Of a DNA stretch of 64,000 nucleotides, positions 23,201-34,056 are shown piece after piece. The notes beneath the pieces are model-generated. The model had not been told where the DNA came from and made no database searches. It saw only the letters and a list, made by a program, of their open reading frames with translations. Positions within the stretch are counted from its first letter, which is position 1. Each line of letters starts with the position of its first letter. The stretch lies in the NCBI GenBank assembly GCA_905147135.1, contig LR990051.1:1555001-1619000 (forward strand), given 5' to 3'. Made by a program: the position numbers and the translations under genes. The stretch comes from Blastobasis lacticolella. Its lineage: Eukaryota > Arthropoda > Insecta > Lepidoptera > Blastobasidae.

Positions 23201-24947
23201 TAGAAGTTGGACCATATATTTCAGGATAAGATGCAGCAAACACCTTCACAGTCTCGTTTTGGCCCATCCATTCACTATCAGTACTAAATGGTATTTCCGA
23301 TCCTAAATCGAGGAATTGTAGCTTTTCCGAACTTTTATAGACTATGATATGGGATTGCTCTGTAAAGGACTGACCCACAAGTACAGGGACATCAAGTAAT
23401 ATATCATCCACTACATAACACTTCACTAAAGCTCGAACATTGTCTATTTCCATCTCCACTACCACGCATCCAGATGACTTTACCATTTCATTGCCAAAAC
23501 CCTTCAATAAAGTTGATACATCATCGCTATCGAGACCTAGTTCAGATAAGCTACTTTTGGTTAATAGGGACACCTCACTACCAAAGTCTATAAAAGCCTT
23601 TAATTTTGTGCCGTTTACTGTCACTTCCTTGATATATTTGGAGTTTGACGCCGAAACCGTTATACACATAGTCTTTGGAACAGACTCAACCTTAGAATCC
23701 TTAGTGAATGGTTTGGACCTACAGTTTTCACTTTGATGTCCAATCCTATTACACAATGAACAATTGAGTAGCGGCCGAGGACATTTCAAATAAGGGTGTC
23801 CCCGTTCCTTACAATTAAAACAGTACATTGCTGAACTATTTGTAGGTTTATTAGTCCTAGAATCAGTAACTGTAGCGTTTTGATGTGCGGCTAATTTTGC
23901 GCGGTAATTAAACCTATCAACGTTTTGTGAGACATCTTTATTACTCATCAAATATTGTAATAATTCATCGGGTTGGGAGCATCGCAGCGCCAGTGCGCTC
24001 GACTTTAAAGTTCTGTCGCTTAATCCGTGTATCAAGCAATCAACCGCTCGTTTGCCGAGAATGTCGCACTGGTTCAAAAGAGCCAATTTTTCATAAAAGT
24101 AAGCCTCAATAGGTTCATTATATTTACTCTTACGCCTTAACATGTCTTCCAGGGATTGGCCATAGTTCTGCTCACATGGAAATGCATTCATTAACTTGTT
24201 TTGCCATTCTTTCCAGCTGTATAAAATGGAAGGTAATCTCTCATACCACGTCCTAGCCAATCCCTGGAGCTTTTGCATAGCAAAATGGATTATTGTTTTG
24301 TCATCCCAGCCGTAGACGGTAGCACATTCATTAACTTTTTTAAGCCAAATATCGATTCTCTGATTTTTCTTTGATGGATCGAAATCAGGTAGAATATTTT
24401 TATGATTTATTAAAGAGTTACTAGTACTAGGGCCAACCGCCTTCGGCTGTGATGACGGCTGTGATTTTAGATCTTTCAGTGACTTCAAAATATTCATCAC
24501 ATCTCGAGTTGAAAAACTTGGGCTAGCTGACCTTTTTCCTTGCTGTGTAACACGGTACTCATCACCTACGTCGGAGACCCTTTTCATGTCATTCGCGCCA
24601 GTTGCCGACGTCCGATCGTTTACGCGTTCCACGGCTGGGCGGTCACGACGGCTGCTGCAGGTGCTTCCTCGTAAGCGGCTACGCTCCTTACAAACTTCCT
24701 CCTCTAGCACTCGAAGGCGCTGACGCTCCATTTCTAACTTCAGCTCCCGCATTCGAAGGCTGCGACTACTGCCACAACGATCATTAGGGCTGCGGCTACG
24801 GCAACCAACCCGGTTACTATCGCCGCGCAGGCTGCGGCCGCGGTGGTCCGGGCTGCGGCTGCGCCTAGCGCCACCGTCATCGTACCGAGTCGACCTCTGG
24901 TCGGGCGTTAACAGGCGCCTCCGTTGGCTACCATCACCTTCCATCAT
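20157..24947 (-). CDS. Ty3-A Gag-Pol polyprotein
   Basis: A single 1596-residue frame. Residues 1-115 are arginine/serine-rich with RSRSP motifs; 185-340 resemble a Ty3 Gag core. Two CCHC knuckles lie at about 376-389 and 396-409. The retropepsin-like site is at 453-457 and reads IDFGS rather than the usual D-S/T-G. RT has LDLASGYYQ near 812 and YIDD at 875-878. RNase H shows D1024, E1065, D1092 and D1135. Integrase has an HHCC-type site (H1234, H1239, C1269, C1272) and D1302, D1361, E1397 with the D-x35-E spacing, then a GPY module near 1530. There is no gag/pol frameshift and no envelope frame. The first ATG in frame was taken as the start. Confidence 0.95.
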   Translation of the reverse strand: MMEGDGSQRRRLLTPDQRSTRYDDGGARRSRSPDHRGRSLRGDSNRVGCRSRSPNDRCGSSRSLRMRELKLEMERQRLRVLEEEVCKERSRLRGSTCSSRRDRPAVERVNDRTSATGANDMKRVSDVGDEYRVTQQGKRSASPSFSTRDVMNILKSLKDLKSQPSSQPKAVGPSTSNSLINHKNILPDFDPSKKNQRIDIWLKKVNECATVYGWDDKTIIHFAMQKLQGLARTWYERLPSILYSWKEWQNKLMNAFPCEQNYGQSLEDMLRRKSKYNEPIEAYFYEKLALLNQCDILGKRAVDCLIHGLSDRTLKSSALALRCSQPDELLQYLMSNKDVSQNVDRFNYRAKLAAHQNATVTDSRTNKPTNSSAMYCFNCKERGHPYLKCPRPLLNCSLCNRIGHQSENCRSKPFTKDSKVESVPKTMCITVSASNSKYIKEVTVNGTKLKAFIDFGSEVSLLTKSSLSELGLDSDDVSTLLKGFGNEMVKSSGCVVVEMEIDNVRALVKCYVVDDILLDVPVLVGQSFTEQSHIIVYKSSEKLQFLDLGSEIPFSTDSEWMGQNETVKVFAASYPEIYGPTSIKVFVDSCADGSILLNGKVIGIPSHQFIIYGGVHRVQNGVAYVTISPTLTCCQIMSGTMLSRGSRFRVVNRVLTSKLDEIEGKNSDFNEADVRVNESISELDKQKLINLLRKYKHCFATTLQDLGCTDVAEMSIELNSGRPVVYRPYRLAHKEREHVREMVTEMLEAGIVSESTSEYASPIILVRKKDGKLRMCVDYRLLNSFAVKERYPMPVIEDEIARLSGQAYFITLDLASGYYQVPISEKSRPLTSFVTPDGQYEFNRMPFGLANAPAVFQRMMNKVLGSSRYTEATAYIDDVLIYGRDVAECLTRLENVLQLLERANLTLNLSKCDFLKDRIDYLGYEISAAGIRPGEKKIQCVLDFPRPVNVHATRQFLGLAGYFRKFVKDFAQIAHPMNKLLKKDAVWSWSNEQEDAFNTLKKSLVNRPILAIYDPSAELELHTDASKIGIGGILLQRCKADGELRPVAFYSRQTTAEEKHFHAYELEALAVVCSLKKFRIYLLGQDFKIITDCSALRSTFSKRDIIPRVARWWLLLQEFSCSVEYRQGSRMAHVDALSRNPVQDAGMEHVLDQYPTVMSITSSDWLQTLQLGDTELNRIKGILVSNITEKGLKHITGNYLIKDDKLFRYIDGDKSNIRWVVPKGARWQLCRMNHDDIGHFGVEKTLERVKKSYWFPGMSKFIKKYVSACVKCAYAKGVTARKEGQLHVIEKVDVPFHTLHIDHLGPFVKSKRGNTHLLVVVEAFTKFVLIKPVRNTNTRNVIRALEDIFYTFRCPDRIISDRGSCFTSHLFTKFCSDKKIKHVLNAVASPRSNGQVERYNRTVLAALTAQNLNSDEKVWDEKVGVIQWGINNTCQKTTGRTPSEVMFGTNMNSELDPKLNQIRRDTQENNDIISIRREVKNKIDHEQIKQKERYDKNRVPARMYKKGDLVKITKVSFNNDGKSTKLMPIYIGPYRIDTVLGNDRYKLSAIPGLTCKKNKRSTVVAADRMLPWVHIAALEVQNSDSDNDENDTECTY

Positions 24948-25359
24948 ATAGACCTCGGAAACAAATAAAACAAAAAAGGGTCAAATTCGTTACCACACAA
25001 CCTTTCTCAACAAAAGTGATACCTAGGTGGTTGTTTATGAATGTACCTATATAACATTAACCGTTATTCTAGATATGCTGTGAGTATATACGTATTCCTT
25101 AACCCACAATGAAATTGTCATAATCAAATACGTCAGCAAGCAATGAAAATGTTTACATTTAGATACTTCGTCTATTTTTACTAATTATCATTGCAAATAC
25201 TTATTGCCGTTTGCCGCGGAAGAAAAATGAAATTGTTGCAATAATGCTAGCTCCATGTGGTAGTTAAATTAATAAACTATTCGGTCGAACCCAGTTACGG
25301 AAGGAAATTTTCACTTGACAAGAAAAACAAACATAAAATATGGGCAAAATGGTTGCTTA

Positions 25360-25369
25360 CCACTTCTGA
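25360..25369 (-). promoter_or_regulatory. Putative Ty3-A primer-binding site
   Basis: Two bases inside the 5' LTR the element strand reads TCAGAAGTGG. That is complementary to part of the 3' region of insect tRNA-Leu(CAA), just before its terminal CCA. Only about ten bases match. Ty3-C at 58292 has a longer match to the same tRNA. Confidence 0.5.
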
Positions 25370-25371
25370 TC

Positions 25372-25671
25372 TGTAATAAAACTCCTTTTAGACAATAACA
25401 AAAGCTGGTTTATTCCGTATATCAGTTATTCTCTTAAATATTCCAGTTTTACACAAAATTCCCTCTCGAAACATCCAAGGCCAAACAAAGACATCCCTCT
25501 TTTTTTATCATTCACATTATAAAAGCTAGCGAAGGTATCACTTACATACAGCCATCACTTGCGTCAATAAAAATGTTAACAAAACAAAACTATTTACTAA
25601 ATTGAGCTGGGTACAATTTCAATTGCCTAATAATAATAAATTATTTTAGCAGTATTAAATTAGACCTTACA
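25372..25671 (-). repeat. Ty3-A 5' LTR
   Basis: 300 bp, identical to 18731-19030. As the 5' LTR of a minus-strand element it carries the promoter for the transcript entering at 25371 and below; I could not single out a confident TATA box. Confidence 0.95.
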
Positions 25672-25675
25672 TAAT

Positions 25676-25889
25676 AAGGGCGTCGGTAGCCGGGCGGTTG
25701 AGTGATGAAACCCGAAAATTCAGTAATGAATCTGTTCCAATCTGGTCAGGTTCCCCAGGGTCATATGGTAGTTGCTCCACTGTAATTACCTGATCGCCAA
25801 ATCCTGGATTATGGTCAAGGCGGACCCCGGGCCCTCGTTCTCGAGAGCACAACCGGGACATTAACGCCAAGATGATGATGATGATGATG
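25676..25889 (+). mobile_element. SINE (family B) into whose edge Ty3-A inserted
   Basis: Begins AAGGGCGTCGGTAGCCGGGCGG, jumps to the family tail (CTCCACTGTAATTACCTG, GGCGGACCCCGGGCC, GGGACATTAACGCCAAG) and ends in (GAT)n. The middle is deleted relative to fuller copies. It is flanked by the 16-bp duplication at 18714-18729 and 25890-25905. Confidence 0.8.
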
Positions 25890-25905
25890 ACTCTATTACT
25901 TATAA

Positions 25906-27084
25906 CAATATGCAAGTTTTACACACATAACACACACCTTTCTCATAAATCTCACTTTTTGAGTTTATCGCGAGCGGACAGACAAAGCTTTAAGTTTTTG
26001 TGTGTAGATTCCATTAAAAAAACAGGCAGATAAACAGACAGACGCGGCGTGAGACTTTGAGTTATAATATGTGAAGTGTTATAGTAAGTGAAGTCATAAA
26101 TAGTTAAAATAAAAATTACAAGTAAGTAAAAACCTAGCGTTTTTTGTCGTCATGAATTTTTAACACCGCAATATTGATAGAGATTACTAATCCACTCACC
26201 ATTTTAGAGAAAAACACGTTCACGTTTCGGTTGGTGCTGTCGAGCTAGCACTATTACAAATACGGGACATGAATGTTGAGACATTTCTCGAAATAAATGA
26301 CAATGACAATGAAAAATGATGAGCAATGACATTATTCTTTACTAGCTGCCAGCCGCGACTTCGTTCGCGTGTTTTCCTACTTATCCATATAAACCTTTCT
26401 CTAAAATAGCTCTATCTATTATTGAAAAACGCATTTAAATCCATTGCACTGTTTAAAGATCCACTTTAGTTCAACCTTTATAATGCGTACGGCTAACAAA
26501 TGGAACGCGTTGCCTGCGAATGTGTTCCCTGATTATTGTAGGTAATCTAGACGCATTCAAGGCTATAATGAACCAGCTGTTCCGAGACAGGCATGCCTCT
26601 TCAACGGCTGCATCGTCAGTTACCATCAGGTGAGATGGCGGTCTAATGCCTGGCTAGCCTAAATAAATCAAATACATTCCTATGTATGTATGACGACGGT
26701 AAGCGACTTTGTAAAGATGAAAATATGTAGCAACGGATAGAAACGCTTTGTCACTCACGATGGAGAAATTTGCGAAGGAGAAATGGCGGCCAATTACCTG
26801 CTAACAAAAAGTAAGGAAACCTAAACCTAACAAACAAATGTCTCTTACACCTGCCACCTAGTATCCTGGATAATTGAACGCGAAAATATTAGTTTAATTA
26901 AACCACCAACGGTTGCGTACGAATAAATTCCGGAGGTTACGACGCCGTCCCCAGACGGGCGTCCAATTTTTTCCGTTCAACCTACATTCATACGAGCGCA
27001 CAATATCAGACCGGCTTAATCGCCCATCCGAGATGTACATAGTCGCGATAAAGCTATGCAGCATGTAGCTATAAAGTAAACATC
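25906..27084. other. Noncoding with transposon remnants
   Basis: No gene is seen. An inverted Helitron-type end lies at 26341-26460 (CTAGCTGCCAGCCGCGACTTCG). Confidence 0.5.
26457..26672 (+). pseudogene. LINE 3' end with reverse-transcriptase remnant
   Basis: Decayed copy of the family seen at 40876-41080: the RT C-terminal coding motif around TTTATAATGCGTACGGCTAA is present with substitutions and a frameshift, followed by CATCAGGTGAGATGGCGGTC and AATAAATC. Non-functional. Confidence 0.55.
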
Positions 27085-27325
27085 ATCACAGCTCATTACA
27101 GTCTACTGCAGGACTCAGAGCTTCTTCCACTAGACGAGGTTCTTGCCATAATATCCACGTGTGGCAGGTTGGATATCGAAGTGTTGTAAATATGATTATG
27201 GAAAACGCTGCCGTTCATTATCCAGTCTACGGAAACTCTTGATCTCTTGTCTCGAAAACATTACTCATCATTTAAGTCGTCCGCGAATATAAGGGGTTGG
27301 TGCTATTCTACTCTAACGGACACAC
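27085..27325 (+). mobile_element. Dispersed 240-bp repeat (family C)
   Basis: Contains ACAGTCTACTGCAGGACT, a CCATAATATCCACG block, GGAAAACGCTGCCG and GGGGTTGGTGCTATTCTACT, in the family order. Confidence 0.6.
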
Positions 27326-28726
27326 AATAGTAGATAACTAAGATTTGTGAGGACCGTAGCATGTGAGACCATGTGACAATGGGATTTTACAGCGTCTCCT
27401 AAAGGGACTTTAGTTGTTTATGGTTTAGTATTTGTGTTTATATAACGTTCCGTTCAGAAGATGTTCTTAAATCCGTTAGGTTGACAGAGACAACATTGTT
27501 CCATTTGCTATGGTTCTGACAAATCTCTCAAAACCACGTTTGGCGAAACCTTCGCTTACTTCGGCCCGAAACTTGGCCGAAGCCGAAACCGGAGCCAAAG
27601 CTTCAGTCGGACACTACAACCGACAAGAGGAAATATTTTATCGCTCGTCGCAGTTTCATCGCGTCCTCTGCGCCGGCCGCGAGACGCAGCGCCGGTACCT
27701 CCCGCCCAACGAAAACATTCCTTAATTAAACAAGTGCCGACAGGTGGAGACGGCTCCGGGAAATCTAATATACCTACAGGATTGGAATTCCTTTATTTAT
27801 ACTCTGCGACTGTCAAAGTGGAACTATATCGGTTACGAGCTTAGGTTAGATTTTTATACTGTAATTCATAGTCGGATATTTGACTGCCATCACACCTGTT
27901 TTTTTGTGTAATTGTGTGAATGTAATTGGTAGGCAAACGAACGAGCAGGGCCTCGAGTCCGCTAATTTACTAATGGCTCTATCGAATTGTAATTGGATCT
28001 CAATCGCAGCTTAATGGCAGTTTTACGCGTTTTTGGTATTATGCTCAAATTCAAATTCAAACTTTCTTTATTGATTAGGATATTAAATATCTCTTTTAAT
28101 CGGCAAAAAGGAGGGGGGTAGGAAAGTAGGTAGGAGACACACAGGGTCACGTTGGCCGCCCCATGGCTGCAGCACATCCACTCCACGCCGATAACGGCCG
28201 GGCAGCGCCTGACAATGCCATTCAGAGCCGGACCGTGCCCGCTACAATTGAAACTGCTGCTAAGCTGCTATTAAGACCCACTTCCGATGCAATTCGATTA
28301 CAATTCGATCGTACCAAGTAAATTAGCGAATTTGAGGCCCAGGTCAACTAATGGACATTGGCGGTATCGAGAATGCTTTGCCGGCCTATCTGACAGTAGT
28401 CAATGTCGTACCGGCTCGGAAAACCAGAGTCATTCAAAACATATCAATATATCAGGTTTTCCAAGGGTTTAAGATGTTCATGGTTATTTACGGCACCTCG
28501 CACTGCACTGCTGCATTCGTTTATTTGTCACCGCTAAAATGACATTTTGACATTTTAGTATTCGTATCCAAATGGACCGATGGAACTGTTAACTTAGTTT
28601 AGATGCTGTTTATGCTTTCAGACAAATATATACGCCCAAGTTTTGAGAAACACTGTGACTGATCATAGAGATCGCGCGATAACAACTTGCTATGAAACAA
28701 TATTTTTCATTCGTTATGCTTCATTA
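27326..28726. other. Noncoding stretch, nothing certain
   Basis: A CG-richer patch at 27530-27720 has no splice-bounded or recognisable frame. No gene or full repeat is supported. Confidence 0.4.
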
Positions 28727-28985
28727 GCCGTGTGGTGTCCGGCAGAGTAGAATAGCACCAACCCCTTACACTCATGGGTGTCGTACAAGGCGACTAATGT
28801 TTTCGAGGCAAAAGATCAAGAGTCTCCGTAGTCTGGAAAATGGGCTGCAGCATTTTCCATTGTTAGATATAAACACTGCGATCTCCAACCCGCCTGCCAA
28901 GCGTGGAGATTATGGCAATAACCTACCCTTTCGTGAGAGAGGCCCTAAGTCCTGCAGTGGACTGTTACGGGCTGTGATGATGATG
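28727..28985 (-). mobile_element. Dispersed 240-bp repeat (family C), inverted
   Basis: Starts CCGTGTGGTGTCCGGCAGAG and ends TCCTGCAGTGGACTGTTACG followed by GCTGTGATGATGATG, the family in reverse orientation. Confidence 0.65.
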
Positions 28986-29962
28986 CTTCATTCATTATTT
29001 TAGAAAGATTACGCGCGTATTTTGTCAGGTCCGTGTATACGTTACCGGCTTCTCCAGTCTTAGCTCCGGAACACGGCGCAAGCCGTTTAGCAATGTGGCT
29101 TAGTCTGGAGGGTAGTAACCAGCCACGGCTGAGACTACAGGCGGAAAAAACTACTCGTTTAGCACCACACATGGATCACTTGTAGGATTTAAACCAGGGT
29201 TACACCCACTGCAACCCCGGGGCTCTCTTTGTGGCTGAAAGTTGCGGTTAGATTTTTTTGTGGATGTATGGTGGTTCATTAATTACTCAATTGGGCATAA
29301 GCTATATCCTACTTCCTACTTAACTAATGTTATATGAATGCAAAAGTTTATACCGATAGATGGTTTGAAAATTGTTACTTCTTCACGGCAAAATATTGTA
29401 ATCCCGATTAAGTTATTTGAACTTCGGGCGCCTGGCGACAGGAGAACCTGACCAGATTGGATCATGGTTTCAAGTTGCCTGAATGAGTATAGGCTTCTCA
29501 GGGTACGAATTGGACCCCCACCGACGCTTTACGATAGATATTATATGCTAATGTAGAAGAGGCTCAAGTCTTTTATTGTAAATTCTTGGAATAAATAAAT
29601 ACTAATAAACCGAACAGTTTGAGTGCCTGTTGTACGGCGCCTACCAACAAAAAATCACTTCAAGTTTTAGGTCGAATTGAGGAATGCCGCCAATGCAGAG
29701 TCGGATACAGAAGCGAATTCCGTTTTTCTCATCCCCCAATAATTTGCTTTTAAATGTGGAATGAGCTACAGAATGTAAGGCGAGATTTTCAGTGAATAAG
29801 GAATTTGTTTAAATGGTTTCGGAGGGAACGTACACGTGCTAATAAAGTCGCTACTTTTTAAGTAGATATTTTTTTCTCTGTTGCTACCTTATGTACCGAC
29901 TGTATTCTGAATTTATACAATGAAGTGTTCATTCGTTTGTTCTTTTATATACTTAGATATGA

Positions 29963-30178
29963 TGTGCCTCGGTGGCCTAATGGTTATGGAGACTCGTACG
30001 ACGAGGTACCAGGTTCAATCCATAGTGCCGCCATGGACCAATGACTCTTTTCTGAAGTTTGTGCATTACTTGAAAACTAACCGATGCTCTTACGGTAAGG
30101 GAAAACATCGCGATGAAACTTGCACATTCAGGCATCTTAATGTGTAACCATGATCACCAGGACATTAACGCCAAGGTG
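29963..30178 (+). mobile_element. tRNA-derived SINE (family B)
   Basis: A box CGGTGGCCTAATGGTTATGG and B box AGGTTCAATCC, then CCAATGACTCTTTTCTGAAG and GATGCTCTTACGGTAAGG, ending CAGGACATTAACGCCAAGG. The tail is internally deleted relative to 15361-15665. Confidence 0.7.
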
Positions 30179-30257
30179 ACCATCTACTTACATGTGAAAT
30201 TCAATAACACGGTGGTGAGCATTCTGGTCTGCCACATTTAAATAAATAAATATTCAT

Positions 30258-30486
30258 AGACCAATTCACACAGCGCCATCTAGCCCCAAACTAAGCAAAG
30301 CTTGTACTATGGGTGCTAGATAGCTGATATACTACTTAAATACTTTTAAATACATACTTGTTATACATAGAACACCCAGACCAGTAACAGAAATTAAAAT
30401 TCATTATTTCAATTTCTGCCCGGCCGGGAATCAAACCCGGCACCTCTAGCGTGGCCATGTTGACCATTAAACCACTCGGGTCGTCA
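30258..30486 (-). mobile_element. tRNA-derived SINE (family A)
   Basis: Minus-strand copy: the plus strand reads CAATTCACACAGCGCCATCT through AAGCTTGTACTATGG to the B-box complement GGGAATCAAACCC and ends CCACTCGGGTCGTC. Confidence 0.7.
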
Positions 30487-30512
30487 TTTGAGTGTGTTTG
30501 TGTGCTTGTATC

Positions 30513-31379
30513 TGTCGCAGCCAACTGGTTAAACCAGCCATTTAATCAGAAGGCTAGTCTGTTAATAAAACGCCGGCATTTAATTAAATGGCTAAAGTAT
30601 AACTAGCCAAGTTGTTGACTGTAACGTTTAACTACTTGGCTGAACGTTATTCAGCCGTTTTGTTAAAGGTTATACAGATGGTTGGTCAGAGTGACCATAA
30701 GTTCGCAACTTAAATGATAAACTTTATTAAAGATAAAAAATAATAAATTAATAAAGAGCACTTTTATTTAATAAAACATTATTAGTGGCAAGATATTTAA
30801 TAAGTATACAATTAATTGTATTGCGAGTAGGTACCTATAACAGTATTTAACTCAGTAAAAATATTTCATAAAAACTTTAAATTTATAACTTATTTACTAC
30901 TTGTAACTATGTAGTAGGAACAATAGCAACAGTGCACTTTCTTATTTTATAATATTCAATATAAAATGACACAAAAATTTGGCATTGTTTCTAATTAAAG
31001 GCAAGTATAAAAAGAAAATGAACATATTAAGTTATCTTAACTCTTACTTCAAGTTATCTCAATTCTTACTTAAAAGCATGTAGGTACCACATTTTAAATT
31101 TAGTTAAATCGAAAAAAATACATTGCTTGCTGTGCGAGCTGTCTGCCGCCAGATTTGACTACCAGCGCAGCAATAGATAAAATTTGAACTAAATTTAAAT
31201 CACCTGCCTGATTTTACTTCAGCCGTCTCCAAAGGGCTTGCTTTAATAAGCCAACTTGATAAACGTTGAGTGAAGCTAGTGAAATCAACAATTGGTCTAG
31301 GCATTCAATTGAATGCCGGCGCTTAATTAACGGACTAGCTTTCTCATTAAATGGCTTATTTAACCAGATGGCTGCGACA
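30513..31379. mobile_element. Non-autonomous DNA transposon with long inverted ends
   Basis: Left end TGTCGCAGCCAACTGGTTAA and right end TTAACCAGATGGCTGCGACA are complementary, and the similarity continues about 80 bases inward (CCATTTAAT, GCCGGCATT and so on), with mismatches. The 867-bp body is AT-rich. A 118-codon minus-strand frame at 31214-31570 crosses the right end and looks fortuitous. Superfamily unclear. Confidence 0.65.
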
Positions 31380-32147
31380 TATCGATAGCACCCACGATAC
31401 ATACTTACTGTTTTGGGGCACAGACTACGAGTGACTTCATCACCAGACACCTGATTTTCTGGGTTTGGTGAACAGCTCGTGAGATAATAGTATGCCGAAA
31501 GTACATATGATTTTCGCGAAACGTGAGGAAATTTCATGTCATAATTCCAGGGTACGCTCTCACTTGCCAATTACTAACAGCAATGCATTCCTGATATCAT
31601 CAAAATGACTTATAATACAGATATTATTTTCATTCTAACAATCCATACCTACTTTTAGGTTTCAATCGGAAGACAAGCAGCACAGGTCATGACTCTGTAT
31701 CTGAGTCGACTCAACCGGCGATTCTATAAAGATTACAATATAATAGTTTTGCAAACCAAAAAAGTGTGAATACTCCGATAATAGATAGAGGTTGATCCAA
31801 GTTCGTAGAATGTTAAAATGAAATTAAAATGTAGATATAAAAATATCATTCTGCTTAATGGAAGCTTCATTTTGTGTTCGATATAAAAATTATGATAGTT
31901 TAGATATTTACAGTTTCTCGAAAAAGGCTACTTTCGACTTCCATATAACTCAAAATCAACTTATTCTACACCAATGTACTCGGCGCGACTTCGTTCACCT
32001 ACACCTACTTTACCCCTATCAAGCAATTTTTCTTGCTTATACAGGTTTCTATCTTGCTTATAAACCATCCTCAATCACTCTATCTATTGTTGAAAACCGC
32101 ATTAAAATCCGTTGCGTAGTTTAAGATATCTAAGCGTACTTATACGT
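31380..32147. other. Noncoding with Helitron-like remnant
   Basis: No gene is seen. 31975-32130 is an inverted Helitron-type remnant (GGCGCGACTTCGTTC, CTTGCTTATAAACC, ATCACTCTATCTATTGTTG). Confidence 0.5.
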
Positions 32148-32279
32148 GTATGAAGCCGTGAACTGGATGGAGTGCTAAACGTATGAAAACGATAGGTACA
32201 ATTATTTCTATCGTACGTGGAATAATTGTACCTATCGTTTTAATACATTCAGCACTCCATCCAGTACGAGGTTTCATAC
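32148..32279. mobile_element. Near-perfect hairpin, 59-bp arms
   Basis: 32148-32206 is the reverse complement of 32221-32279 with only a few mismatches; the loop is 14 bases. Both arms contain TGGATGGAGTGCT or its complement and AAACGATAGGTACAATTATT. Probably a MITE or foldback element; no coding. Confidence 0.8.
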
Positions 32280-33656
32280 ACATATTATGTAACACCATAT
32301 ATACATACATACATAGATACACAATAGAATTTTGTTGCAACTCAAAAATAAATCCCAGAAACATGATCGCGGGCTTCATTACAAAAATCCACACATTTTC
32401 ATATTTCTAGATATCAAATGAGAAGAACTATTTCAAGCTGTTATTGAAAATCGTCGCTTTGAGATGCGTCTCAAAGGGACCTGCCCGTAATACAGTTCGT
32501 TTGTAACACGGCGTCAAAGCTGGCACCTGGAGCGCCTCGACACCTGCAAAGCAAGTTATTGGAGCACTGACAAAAGTTGCTGGAAGCCGGTGCAATCTGC
32601 AAGCAGTTCATATTGCACCCAGCACAACAATAGAGATAGGGATGGGGCAGTGACTGCTGGTTACACCTACAGATTTTGAGACCGGATTCAGTGGTTAATT
32701 TTCGCGTATTTGATTCTTCTATTAGGAGAGGTTTTTTCGGAAAGGATTACATAAAAAGAATAACCTAACCGACAGTCAACGTGGGATAACCCCAACGACC
32801 AAGTGTACATAATACTTATAAACTACTTAACTGATTTTAATGAAACAAAGCTAACAACTATCTAGTTTAAACTAGCTTTCAAACAAAGTAAACCGCATTA
32901 AAAGCCTATCATAATTTTCTTGAAGATTTTACCGACGATTTTAATACTTAGAGGAGATTTGCTAACAAATTATACTACTCATATCCACATAAACTGCAAT
33001 AAGGAAGTAATCAATTTTAAGCCTATTCGTATATTGTGGATCATTTCATGCAAGCCTTTGATAATCTAACCATCGGCATCAAGGCATTAGACGAGAAATT
33101 ATTAAACACGCACGAAAATTGCATTAAGAAAACAATAAACCGCCCACCCAAAAAAGAGTAACGGAGGGAAACAAAAACAAAAACCGGCCCCGAAACTTGG
33201 GCTCGGGCAAAAAGTGTCAAGTTTTTGCACAACACTATTAAGGAACAAGTTTCACAATTTGCGGCTGGCGGGGGTAAGAAAATCGATGAGCGGCAAGTTC
33301 CTAACTATTGGCCGCGACGGAATTTATTGCAAGGCCCAAGTTGGACAATGGCTTTATTCGGTGTCGATCTTGATTTGGGACCGGAGGTTTTAACTTCAGT
33401 GTGTTTACGTGAATCGGCCGTTTGGAGTTCCTCGGGCACGATCCGACCTAGACCTTTAAGTTAGGTCGTCAGATGGCCAATCTTGTTGTTGTTGAGCAGT
33501 GCGAGATTGTATGGTGTAGTTTTATGAAACTTATTGTGATAATTACTAACTTTTGGCCGCGACTTGGTGTTCTTAAAATTATATTATAGTAGTCTGGATC
33601 GCTCCCATAGAAACCACATTTAATTTTAGAAAAAACTATAGTTAATGGGCTCTATG
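32280..33656. other. Noncoding, nothing recognised
   Basis: A CG-richer patch at 33225-33470 contains a 79-codon frame, but it has no recognisable motif or convincing splice borders. Confidence 0.4.
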
Positions 33657-33873
33657 ATCTGTCCAGACTGACTTGTCTTATTTGGTAAGCGAACAATACC
33701 CAAAATCACGACTTGCCGTATCAATCACGCTACATACCTACACTGTGTATAGATGTCTTGAATTATGTAAGAAACACATAGAAAGGGAATTTCAAAAAAT
33801 ACTGCTGCAAATTATCCATTTAAATACCTAGATAATTTCCATAACCAAATAAGACAAGTCAGTTTGGACAGAT
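33657..33873. mobile_element. MITE with 30-bp inverted ends
   Basis: ATCTGTCCAGACTGACTTGT at the left end pairs with ACAAGTCAGTTTGGACAGAT at the right, and the match extends through CTTATTTGGT. About 217 bp in total. Confidence 0.65.
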
Positions 33874-34056
33874 TATACACATCAAAATCCGTTCACTACT
33901 TTTTGCGTGCGATAGTCTCTGCCTACCCCTACCCCGGGATACGGACGTGACTGTGTATGTGTTGTTTTTGCGTGAAGTAGTAACTTTATAATTACGCATT
34001 TATAATAATTGTTATAGTAGGACAGTAGGATTAATAGGATGGTACCCTTGAATAGT

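Larger units (their letters stand above)
18731..25671 (-). mobile_element. Complete Ty3/gypsy LTR retrotransposon, Ty3-A
   Basis: A 6941-bp element with 300-bp LTRs at both ends that I read as identical, each starting TG and ending CA, flanked by the 4-bp duplication TAAT (18727-18730 and 25672-25675). One uninterrupted Gag-Pol frame occupies 20157-24947. Domain order Gag, zinc knuckles, protease, RT, RNase H, integrase places it in the Metaviridae; the integrase and GPY/F sequences look most like the mdg3/micropia group, a weak assignment. Identical LTRs and an intact frame indicate a very recent insertion, possibly still active. Confidence 0.95.

Noticed and set aside
31214..31570. 118-codon minus-strand frame
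   Set aside because: It crosses the right inverted end of a DNA transposon and has no recognisable motif.
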